NCBI GenBank assembly: GCA_947561395.2
Contig: OX387182.1
Span: 41,223,949 to 41,287,948, forward strand
Direction: 5' to 3'
Source: Buxus sempervirens
Taxonomy: Eukaryota > Streptophyta > Magnoliopsida > Buxales > Buxaceae
DNA length: 64,000 bases
How positions within the stretch are numbered: position 1 is the stretch's first letter; each line of letters opens with the position of its first letter. The notes under the pieces are model-generated. The model made no database searches. It saw only the letters and a program-made list of their open reading frames with translations, and was not told the origin of the DNA. Of this stretch, positions 57,001 through 64,000 are shown one piece after another. The translations under genes were made by a program, and so were the position numbers.

Positions 57001-58411
57001 AATCAGGGTATGTGGACACCGCCAAAAACCCGGCTTGAAACTGCTTCACTACTTCATCTTTGACTTTCAAAGTCCATTCCGGTTTTAACCTTCTCAATTT
57101 CTGCTTAATAGGTTTTACTCCTGGCAGGATGGGCAGCCTGTGTACAACCATGTCTGTATCCAACCCTGGCATATCCCGATAAGACCATGCGAACACGTCC
57201 TTGTAATCGGCCAAGAATTGGGACATTTCTTTCTGCTGTATTTCAGACAAGCATGCACCAATCTTTACAATTTTTGGGTCCTCTTCAGTTCCCAGGTTTA
57301 TGGAAATGGTTTCTTCAATATTAGGTTGAATACCCATTTCGTGACGCTCCAATTGATATGATATCTCTCTTGGAAGGTCATCGTCTTCGGCCTCGATCTC
57401 CTCTTCGATCCCCATTAGGTCGAAGTCGAGCTCGAGGTCGAAGTCGTATTCAACTTGCTCTAATTCAGTCTGTATATATGGCTCATAAGCAGTCTGGACC
57501 ATTTTGAAAGCTTTAGATTTTCTAGAAAAAATTGAAAAATCTTTTTGAGTTTTTTGAGAACCTTCTAAAAAGGCTTTTCCTGAAGATGAAGGTTCATTAA
57601 AACCTTCAGGAAAAGGGCAATCCACTAATGGAGTTTTTTTTTTTTTGGAGGACGCAGCTGATTGCCAACCATATGCAGCCTCAAATGTCAAAGGGGTCTC
57701 TTCCCAATTTTTCAATACAAAGCCCTCTGGAACAGGTGGTATAGTGCAAACCCGTTCCTCCTCAAACTCTTGATCCGATACCATCATTACCGGATTTGAA
57801 AAGCTGCCCTTTTCTGCTTCGGGGCTGAGTTCAGAGGTGACTTCATCAGGAATCTTGATTGAGGCCCAGTCGATAAAAGGAACCTCTTCTTCTGCTTTCT
57901 CTCTTCCTTCATTCTCTGTCATTGCAAAGAATGCCCCTGTCTCCTCTGTGAAATCCTGCTGCTCTTGTGGCAGTGGCTCAGGCTCACCCGTGGCTTCAGG
58001 CGTCAAAGTGGATGAGAGGGGGATAAAAGGTTGAAGGGTTGAGGTAAAAGGCTTTCTAAAAGGGTTGTCATTGAAATACGGAGGCTTGGAGGAATCTGTA
58101 GGAGGAGCCAATTGAATGGTATGAGAGGGCCTCGGGAAAGTTTCCCTTAAATGAGGGAATTTTCCTTGATTCTTTCCCCTCTCATTTTCTTTCTGCGGTC
58201 TCCTCTTCCATCTTCTCATTTTCATCCCTAGTCCTACTCGTTGGACTAGCCTTTGTGCCTCTATGGGCTTCACCCTTCCTTGCAGGTTAATGCCCAACCC
58301 CTTTCCTGGGTGGAAATTGCAATCCTTTAAAACTTTCTCCACCATCTTATTGGCGCAGGTCAACCTCTCTTTCTTTTGACACCCCCCAGGTATGAAGTTG
58401 ACTGTTTCGAA
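54038..58411 (-). CDS. pol: pol of element II: G-patch, RT, RNase H, archaeal RNase H, integrase
   Basis: Open from the stop at 58414-58412 to 54038, about 1457 codons. The first Met in the frame is at 58363, but the natural reading probably continues from protease. It starts with a G-patch-like segment (HPGKGLGINLQG), then an acidic linker with a 13-A run, RT with YVDD, and a Ty3-type RNase H lacking its first Asp (LYLSVLETSMGCVLGQ). The archaeal-type RNase H is complete (FFDGAANMNG, EYEACI, YGDSSL, FADALA). Integrase follows with an HHCC finger, D-D-E (GIDVIG, VSDNAS, AVEAAN) and a GPY-type end (FKPNWEGPYVV). No chromodomain, as in Tat. All catalytic residues I can check are present. Confidence 0.93.
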   Translation of the reverse strand, partial: FETVNFIPGGCQKKERLTCANKMVEKVLKDCNFHPGKGLGINLQGRVKPIEAQRLVQRVGLGMKMRRWKRRPQKENERGKNQGKFPHLRETFPRPSHTIQLAPPTDSSKPPYFNDNPFRKPFTSTLQPFIPLSSTLTPEATGEPEPLPQEQQDFTEETGAFFAMTENEGREKAEEEVPFIDWASIKIPDEVTSELSPEAEKGSFSNPVMMVSDQEFEEERVCTIPPVPEGFVLKNWEETPLTFEAAYGWQSAASSKKKKTPLVDCPFPEGFNEPSSSGKAFLEGSQKTQKDFSIFSRKSKAFKMVQTAYEPYIQTELEQVEYDFDLELDFDLMGIEEEIEAEDDDLPREISYQLERHEMGIQPNIEETISINLGTEEDPKIVKIGACLSEIQQKEMSQFLADYKDVFAWSYRDMPGLDTDMVVHRLPILPGVKPIKQKLRRLKPEWTLKVKDEVVKQFQAGFLAVSTYPDWLANIVPVPKKDGKVRMCVDYRDLNKASPKDDFPLPHIDILVDNTAVHSLFSFMDGFSGYNQIKMAKEDQEKTAFITPWGTFHYTVMPFGLKNAGATYQRAMTALFHDMIHKEMEVYVDDMIAKSCEEEDYLINLKRVFDRLRKYSLRLNPAKCVFGATSGKLLGFIVSRRGIEIDPSKAKAIIEMPAPKTEKEVRGFLGRIQYISRFIAQLTAICEPIFKLLRKNNPTIWNGDCQQAFDKIKDYLSNPPVLVPPIPGKPLILYLSVLETSMGCVLGQHDETGRKEKAIYYLSKKFTDYETRYSPLEKTCCALVWATQRLRHYFLSYSTLLISRMDPLKYLFEKPALTGRTAKWQLLLSEFDLTYVTQKAIKGQAIADHLAEHPLPDYQPLKTNFPDEAILFAEEEESEDSWQMFFDGAANMNGNGIGAVLVKPDGSHIPIAVKLRFQCTNNIAEYEACIIGLQAALDHDVQELDVYGDSSLIIFQTTGEWKTKDHKLIPYHQYLEEISTKFTRISFSYMPRAKNQFADALATLASMVSIPEGVDIQPLEIEVRDEPAYCLVLEGAQETEIPWFQDIKNFLDNRNLPESASPTEKRTIQKLAGQFLLNGGQLYKRSYNNVLLRCVTKVEAERLIETVHGGVCGPHMNGHMLARKILRLGYYWSTMEHDCCLHVKRCHLCQIYADNKHAPPSELHSMTSPWPFSMWGIDVIGMISPKASNGHRFILVAIDYFIKWVEAASYANITGNHVLKFLKHNIICRYGLPKAIVSDNASNIKNKDMKEMCEKFQITHHKSAPYRPKMNGAVEAANKNIKKIIQKMVVSYRDWHEMLPFALHAYRTSIRTSTGTTPYSLVYGTEAVLPVEVEIPSLRVLMETELEEAEWVQSRYEQLNLIEEKRLKALCHGQLYQRRMARAYNKKVKPRAFQVGNLVLKKILPFLEDPRGKFKPNWEGPYVVKKLLSGGALILTEMDGADFPEPINSDAVKQYFP

Positions 58412-59232
58412 CTAAAAAGAGTGAAAAGCAATTTTGTCCGCCGTTAATTCTACATTAATGAAAGGTACGTCAGGTGGTATGACAGGAGGGACTAGGTTCT
58501 CTGCTAGGACCGTTATTACCCTTTGGCCTCTTATAAATTTTACTCTTTGATGAAGAGTAGAGGGTATAGCCCTAGCTGAGTGGATCCACGGCCTTCCCAG
58601 AAGTAGATTAAAGGCCGCCGGAATATCTATCACTTCGAATGTGATATTAAAGATATTCGGTCCGATGGTAATCGGTAGTTCAATCTCTCCCAGGGAGTGT
58701 GTTTTGGAGCTATCGAAAGCTCTTACAACCCTCCCGTTCTGCTTTATCTTGGATTGGTCCAGACCAAGCCTCACACATGTTACAAGGGGGCAGACGTTTA
58801 AGGCTGACCCATTGTCAATTAGGACCCTGGCTATCATGCTACCCTTACAGAGCACAGTGATGTGCAAAGGGTCCATGTGATAGCCTCCAACAGGGCTAAT
58901 CTCGCTTTCTGAAAAGCTTATTACATTGTGAGATAGGATCTGGCCGATCATCGTGCCGAGCTGGTCTGGCTCAATTGTTTTGGGCACGTGGGCGCTCTGG
59001 AGTACTTTCATTAATGAGTCCCTATGCTTTTCTGAATTAAGCAATAATCCCAGTATTGATATCTGGGCAGGGACCTTGGTTAGTTGGTCAACAATATTGA
59101 ATTCACTCTTTCTCAGTATCCTTAGGAGGTCCTCTGCCTCCTTACTGTCGACCTGAGGGGTGTCTTCCCCTATCTTGGCCTTCCCCTTCTGGATTTGCTC
59201 TGCTTCTTTCCTTTCTTGTTCTTTTCCTTTCT
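58412..59232 (-). pseudogene. protease region of element II, separated by a stop and a frameshift
   Basis: Same frame as pol, but cut from it by TAG at 58414-58412 where element I has Gln (CAG to TAG). Relative to gag it is in another frame; the shift lies close to 59230, just after MTRSGRC. Retropepsin motifs LIDNGSALNVCP and LLGRPWIHSA are intact. A single continuous frame in element I shows that these are lesions, not a programmed shift. Confidence 0.8.
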
Positions 59233-61403
59233 ACACACCTCCCTGATCTTGTCATGAGGTTTACCTCCTCCTGACCTTGATTGCCGGCCACTGGGATAGT
59301 GGTCGTATAACCCTCGCTGTAGTTCCAAGGTACAGCGGTTTCTGAATAAGAGGGTTTAGGCACGTTAAATACCAAGGGTTGGAGGTGGGACCTAGGTGCA
59401 GGAGCTGATGTAGGAATAAGGTTAGAAGAAGGCACCTCAATAACCAGAGGCGAAGATTGCCTTGGTTCCTTGGGTTGAGAGGATTTTAAGGTCTGAGAAG
59501 AAACAGACGTAATTGAAGCAGTGGTGGGGTCATAATTAATGACCAAAGATGGTTTGGGTGATGGAGTAGTGGGGGAAGCAACAGCCTGGTTGTAATTAAT
59601 AATGAGAGGGGGTTTGGCTACATTAAGCTGGGCCATGAGAGAGGCGGCCCGGCTTAGAGAGGCATTAATGTCCTCTGCAGTCTTGCCATTTCCATTATTT
59701 CCAGAAATGACGTTGATTTGTTCCTCTATCCCTTCCTGGTCAAAATAGACCTTAACGGACGTCCCTATTGGCGCAATTAACTGCGAGGGATCAAACGTCC
59801 TAGGTCTAGAAGAGATGGTCCCTACGAAATTGGAAGGACCAGCCCCATTATGCTGGGGCAGAGGATTCTGACCAATGTCAGTCCTGGTGGGAGAGGGTGC
59901 AGCTGTGTTAAACAACAGGGTTCCCTGATCGATCAAATCTTGAATGGCGTGTTTTAATGGCCAGCACCTGTCTGTAGGGTGTCCTGGTGCACCCATATGG
60001 TATTCACAGGTGGTGGAGGGATCGAAATTCTTTCCCTTTGAAGCATTCGGATTTGGTTCTTTCAGGGTGACATACCCTGCGTTTAACAAAGATGGCAAAA
60101 GTTGGGATGGAGTCACAGGAAGAGGGGAAAGGACCCTGCTTCTTCTGGACGCCATCCAAGCGTCTCTCTCCTCTTTTGAGAATACCCTTTTTTGGTTGGG
60201 CATTGCTGCCTGAGGAACATTAATGTTGAGAGGGTTTTGATAGGTCGATTGTGGCTGCACCGGACTGGGTGGAGGTGCAGCAATATTGATTTGGATGGGT
60301 TTTTGTGGTGGTTGGGGTTGTACCATGTTTACTTCCCCTTCTTTCTTTCCTCCATTCCTTCTTGCCCCATTTTTCTGCTTCTGGGCAGAAGGATCAAAAG
60401 TGGGCTCCTGCTGACGAGCTGTGGCAGAATGGTCGTGGATTCGTCCGGATCTGATTCCATCTTCAATCCGGTCCGCGACCAGTACTAGGGCAGCGAAACT
60501 GGTGGTAACCTGACCCACCAAGTGATTGTAAAATGGATGCCCCAATGTGCCAATGAAGGTGGTAACCATCTCTGGCTCCATCATGGGAGGCCTGACTTGA
60601 GAGGCGGCTTCTCTCCATCTTTTGGCATACTGCCTAACTGTCTCATCTCTTCCCTTACTCATTTTCATCATATCGTACCTATCTGGCACGATGTCAGCAT
60701 TGAAACGGTACTGAGCAAGGAAAGCATCAGCTAGGTCCTTCCACCTTCTGATTCTACCATGGTCCACAGTTGCGAACCATCTCAAGGCTGCCCCAGTTAG
60801 GCTTCTCTGGAATAGCTGGATCAGGATGCCATCATCCCGGCCAAATTGGCATAACGCCCCACAGTAGAGCTTCAGATGGCTCATTGGGCATCCGGTGCCG
60901 TCATATTTTTCAAAGTCCGGGCACTTAAATTTGGCCGGTAAGCATGCGTCGGGGTACAGGCAGAGATCTTGGAAGTTGGTACCACCCAACGTGTTGATCC
61001 CCCTGACTTCTTTCAATTCCTCCTGAATGGACTCCAGTTTGTCCAAAAATTTTCTCTCCACTTCTACCCTTAGTCTCTCTTTTTCTTTTTCCTTTTCCCT
61101 CTCACATTCAGATTCCTCCTCCCGGATCAGGATAGGCTCGGGGTTTGGATGAGAGAGTTCAGGTTGAGGTGGGATAGGTTGGATTGGTGGTGGAAGTTCA
61201 GTCTGGGGTGGAGCCTGTGGTGGTGCATTGTGGGATGATGAAGCTTGGTGAACCTGAGCCTGCGCCTGTTGCGCCTGCACCTGAGCCTGAGCGGCTTGGT
61301 TGGCCAGCAAATTCTCCAATAGTTTGGTCATCCCTGCCACTTGCTCTTGCAGTTGAGCAAAGGCCTCAGCCGAAACAGTAGATTGTTCTTCAGCAGGGTT
61401 CAT
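59142..61403 (-). CDS. gag: gag of element II (C-terminus shifted)
   Basis: 753 codons from MNPAEEQ. N-terminal coiled coil and Gln/Ala/Pro-rich region, Glu/Lys/Arg-rich helix, gag core (LYCGALCQFGRDDGILIQLF onward), and a variant zinc knuckle CEYHMGAPGHPTDRC (C-H-H-C). Then a Pro/Ser linker with repeated PLVIN(Y/F) words, also seen in element I. The last about 30 residues after MTRSGRC are out of frame. Confidence 0.88.
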   Translation of the reverse strand: MNPAEEQSTVSAEAFAQLQEQVAGMTKLLENLLANQAAQAQVQAQQAQAQVHQASSSHNAPPQAPPQTELPPPIQPIPPQPELSHPNPEPILIREEESECEREKEKEKERLRVEVERKFLDKLESIQEELKEVRGINTLGGTNFQDLCLYPDACLPAKFKCPDFEKYDGTGCPMSHLKLYCGALCQFGRDDGILIQLFQRSLTGAALRWFATVDHGRIRRWKDLADAFLAQYRFNADIVPDRYDMMKMSKGRDETVRQYAKRWREAASQVRPPMMEPEMVTTFIGTLGHPFYNHLVGQVTTSFAALVLVADRIEDGIRSGRIHDHSATARQQEPTFDPSAQKQKNGARRNGGKKEGEVNMVQPQPPQKPIQINIAAPPPSPVQPQSTYQNPLNINVPQAAMPNQKRVFSKEERDAWMASRRSRVLSPLPVTPSQLLPSLLNAGYVTLKEPNPNASKGKNFDPSTTCEYHMGAPGHPTDRCWPLKHAIQDLIDQGTLLFNTAAPSPTRTDIGQNPLPQHNGAGPSNFVGTISSRPRTFDPSQLIAPIGTSVKVYFDQEGIEEQINVISGNNGNGKTAEDINASLSRAASLMAQLNVAKPPLIINYNQAVASPTTPSPKPSLVINYDPTTASITSVSSQTLKSSQPKEPRQSSPLVIEVPSSNLIPTSAPAPRSHLQPLVFNVPKPSYSETAVPWNYSEGYTTTIPVAGNQGQEEVNLMTRSGRCVERKRTRKERSRANPEGEGQDRGRHPSGRQ

Positions 61404-61639
61404 GGTAGCAGCTTTTAATCTTTGAGAACGTCGGGGAGCAATGGTTGCAGTAGGAACTTAGTACCTTAGGTAAAAGAAAAAGACAAAAGAGAAAAAGGTT
61501 AGTATCCCATCAATTCAACTTTACACACCTATGCATGCATGCATGTAGGCTTGGTGAACATGAGTCTGGGATTTTCTTTGTATTCATATTTTTTTTTGCC
61601 TTTTGTATTTATGGTTAAAATAACCTTATTAGAATGAAG

Positions 61640-62400
61640 TGATGGATACGAAAAAGATCCAACCACAGAAATTTTGTAGGAGTATTCTAGGGCCTCCAAC
61701 ATGTCCCACAAAAGATGATGTGCCTACAGTAAAAGCCTGTAGACAAATCCAGACTTGGAATCACGCAAGCTTCCAAGGGCTTATGAATTGGTTGGTGCGA
61801 AAAAGACCCGCCAATATTGGAAAATTCTAGGGCTTCCAACATATCCCACAAAAGATGATGTGCCTACAGTAAAAGCCTGTAGACAAATCAAGACTTGGAA
61901 TCACGCAAGCTTCCAAGGGCTTATGCTTTGGAATTAAGGCTTCCACAACCTCCCGAAATTACGCAGGCTTTCAGGGGCCTATGAGTTGGTTGGTACGAAA
62001 AAGACCGACCAAAGTTGGAATTGAGGCTTCCACAACCTCCTGAAATTACGCAGGCTTTCAGGGGCCCATGATTTTCTAAATTCAGGCTTTAGAAGGCCTA
62101 TGAAGATTTTGAAAAATTCTGGAATTTCAGGCTTCCAGGAGTCCTATGAGTTTCTAAATTCAAGCTTTAGAAGGCCTATGAAGATTTTGAAAAAGTCTGG
62201 AATTTCAGGCTTCCAGGAGTCCTATGAGTTTCTAAATTCAGGCTTTAGAAGGCCTATGAAGATTTTGAAAAAGTCTGGAATTTCAGGCTTCCAGGAGTCC
62301 TATGAGTTTCTAAATTCAGGCTTTAGAAGGCCTATGAAGATTTTGAAAAAGTCTGGAATTTCAGGCTTCCAGGAGTCCTATGAGTTGATTTTCTGAAATT
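61640..62400. repeat. leader tandem repeats of element II
   Basis: 61660-61930 has two copies of about 160 bp including CAACATGTCCCACAAAAGATG. 61930-62060 has two shorter units with CGCAGGCTTTCAGGGGC. 62080-62390 has four units of 76 bp with TCAGGCTTTAGAAGGCCTATG. Position equals the element I repeats, and both contain ATTCTAGGGC(T/C)TCCAA. Frames here are repeat translations. Confidence 0.88.
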
Positions 62401-64000
62401 CCAAGGCTTTCAGATGCCTAAAATATTTTTGGTTTCCCCTTAGGTGTTTTTGAGTTAAAAAGAGACTCAAATTGCTTTCAAGGAGATGATTTACTTAAAA
62501 TTTTCCTTTCACTTGATTTTTAAATGATTATTTGCTTGGAATTCAAAGGTTTCCAAGTGACCCAATTGCTCTTTGGGAGAAATCTTAAAAGTTTGAACAC
62601 TTTATGTTTAAAGATTTCTTAAAGATTGATTTTTGATTGGAATTTGCCCCATTTTAACAGAGTTGAGCTTCCTTTCATGAATTGCATTATACTTTAAGCT
62701 TAACATGTCTTGGGAACTTATTGTGATTTCCAAATTTAATTCTTGAGGTTGAAGTATGATTAGGTTGGTTATTTGAACCGATTCTCTTTTAATCATTTAC
62801 TTCACTTAAGATGGGTTAAGTGTTCAAATTAGGTAAAAAGAGCCTAACATGAGCTTAAACCGCAAAATTTGGTGCTTGACCTGACTTTTGGTTTGAGCCA
62901 ACTTTATTTCATCATTTTCACCTTTGAGTTGGATTAATTTGCTCAATTTAGGTGAATATGTTCAAAATGACCTTAATCTCTTGATCCGGGTGGATTTGGA
63001 ATGGTTTAAATGCCATTTATCTTATTTGGAGTCACTGCCCATTTGCTTATATAACTTAGGGATGAAAGGACCCAGAAATGTTTAATTAGCATGGCCAGAA
63101 TGGGATTTCGGCTTAAAACCGCACACTCAGGACGGTTTGGCCCAAACCGTATGATACATGCGGTTGCAGCGAAAATGCAGACAACCGCATACTCAGGACG
63201 GTTTTCAGCCGAAAAACAGATTTTCGAATTGTTTCCTTTTCCAATTGGTTTTATTAGCTTGGTTACTTGCCCAAACACACTGTTCACCATTGGGTGGCTT
63301 CTGGACTGCCCCAAATTGGGCACTTGACATATCAAATGGCATTAAAGGCCCGTTTAACCCTTGATTTTCATGAGATTGCATGGGGATACCAAAATATGCA
63401 CAAACAGACTTCTTATGATAAAAGAAACATGTTACAATACAAATTGGCCTTCAAGGGCATGAATCAAAATAAAATTACAATTTTAGCCTCCTTGGGCTTG
63501 AGAATGAGAATTTTTAAACTAAAAAGGAAAAATCCCTTTGTACCAGCAGCTCCAGGGTGTTCTCCACACCAATTTCCTGCAAAACAAAGGATTAGTAATA
63601 TTCATACATAGGAGGGCCTAGGTTCCCTCCCCAAAATGGACACCCAATGCATGGATTTCGGGACTTTTAGGTGCCTCCTAAGGGCATTTGGGTAGAATGA
63701 CACCTAAGAAGAGTTAAAAACTCTCTCTAAGGGCTACACCAATCCTAGGATAACAACAAATTTCTGGGAATAACAAAATCCCCACAAATGGCCGACATGA
63801 GCTTGATATTTACAAAGTAAAGATGTTACCCCAAATAATAGGCTTACATTACCTTGTTACCTCATGTTTACCTTCCAAATGGTGTCCATATCATGCCTTG
63901 GACCACCTGAGCCATGCAAGACGGCCTTCCCTCAATTACAAACCCTTTCCCCATCGCATTTGGTTTATTTTGTCCAAAAGGGTGTTTCTCCTCCTTCGCG
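62401..64000 (-). other. 5' leader of element II, non-coding
   Basis: AT-rich leader without domain-bearing frames. 63800-64000 resembles 25530-25680 of element I (GCAAGACGGCCTTCCC and neighbours). The primer binding site is not reached before the window ends. Confidence 0.55.
63117..63203. promoter_or_regulatory. palindrome cluster II-e (upstream of gag)
   Basis: Three 21-bp units start at 63117, 63145 and 63183 (steps 28 and 38), about 1.7 kb upstream of gag, the same place as cluster I-d. Confidence 0.9.

Larger units (their letters stand above)
43781..64000 (-). mobile_element. Tat/Ogre-type Ty3/gypsy retrotransposon, element II (cut by window end)
   Basis: Same plan as element I with different sequence: 3' LTR 43781-46166, antisense PMD1 (48049-50859) and PMD2 (51340-52994), then minus-strand pol (54038-58411), protease and gag (to 61403), leader repeats and a palindrome cluster. 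The primer binding site and 5' LTR are beyond 64000. pol is open throughout; gag-protease has one frameshift and one stop. Confidence 0.93.

Noticed and set aside
54038-58363. Endogenous pararetrovirus
   Set aside because: Integrase, LTRs, primer site and polypurine tract are present, and movement or coat protein genes are absent; this is a Tat LTR retrotransposon.
59142-59232. Programmed frameshift between gag and protease in element II
   Set aside because: Element I is continuous across this place, so a lesion is the simpler reading.
62100-62396. 98-codon repetitive frame
   Set aside because: Translation of four 76-bp tandem units in the element II leader.

Overview
This is plant nuclear DNA, probably from a eudicot, and almost all of it is repetitive. 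No ordinary single-copy host gene can be named with confidence. The window is dominated by two very large Ty3/gypsy LTR retrotransposons of the chromovirus-less Tat/Ogre type. The evidence for that type is a pol that carries a second, archaeal-type RNase H between RT-RH and integrase, together with extra genes on the antisense strand between pol and the 3' LTR. LAYOUT: 1-1596 is an LTR of family I in inverted orientation, followed by a compound minisatellite (to 2115) and unremarkable intergenic DNA with a hAT-like end near 4234. A roughly 3-kb host segment (5985-8126 plus 29177-30069, copy A) is repeated as 30776-35930 (copy B). Element I (8127-29171, 21,045 bp, target duplication GTGTG) sits inside copy A. 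A copia 3' fragment lies between the copies, and a copia-like solo LTR sits inside copy B. 35931-42733 is intergenic DNA with a Harbinger/Tourist-like element (39593-40883) and broken LINE-type RNase H and zf-RVT pieces. An older Tat-type LTR (42734-43780) is interrupted by element II, which runs from 43781 past the end of the window. ELEMENT ARCHITECTURE: Both elements read gag, protease, G-patch, RT, RNase H, archaeal RNase H and integrase on the minus strand. On the plus strand they carry two intron-containing genes encoding plant-mobile-domain (PMD) or related proteins (PMD1 and PMD2). PMD1 is fully open in both elements across 7 exons (I, 738 aa) or 6 exons (II, 788 aa), all with GT-AG introns in phase. 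In contrast, gag-pol carries stops or frameshifts in both, and element I has also lost the integrase C-terminus together with the PMD2 3' end. MOST INTERESTING SIGNAL: Each element carries clusters of its own short palindrome at matching places: U3 of the LTR upstream of the TATA box, upstream of PMD1, upstream of PMD2 and upstream of gag (plus, in II, downstream of PMD2). In element I it is a 23-bp unit, TATCCGG-N9-CCGGATA, repeated with a period of 39 bp (one step of 38). In element II it is a 21-bp unit, AACCG-N11-CGGTT, mostly spaced 28 or 38-39 bp, that is, differing by about one helical turn. The older LTR has a third version. Element-specific, promoter-linked, helically phased sites together with intact antisense nuclear-type proteins suggest a self-recognition system, regulatory or anti-silencing, comparable in logic to VANC proteins of VANDAL DNA transposons. 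That function is inference; the motifs and their spacing are directly visible.
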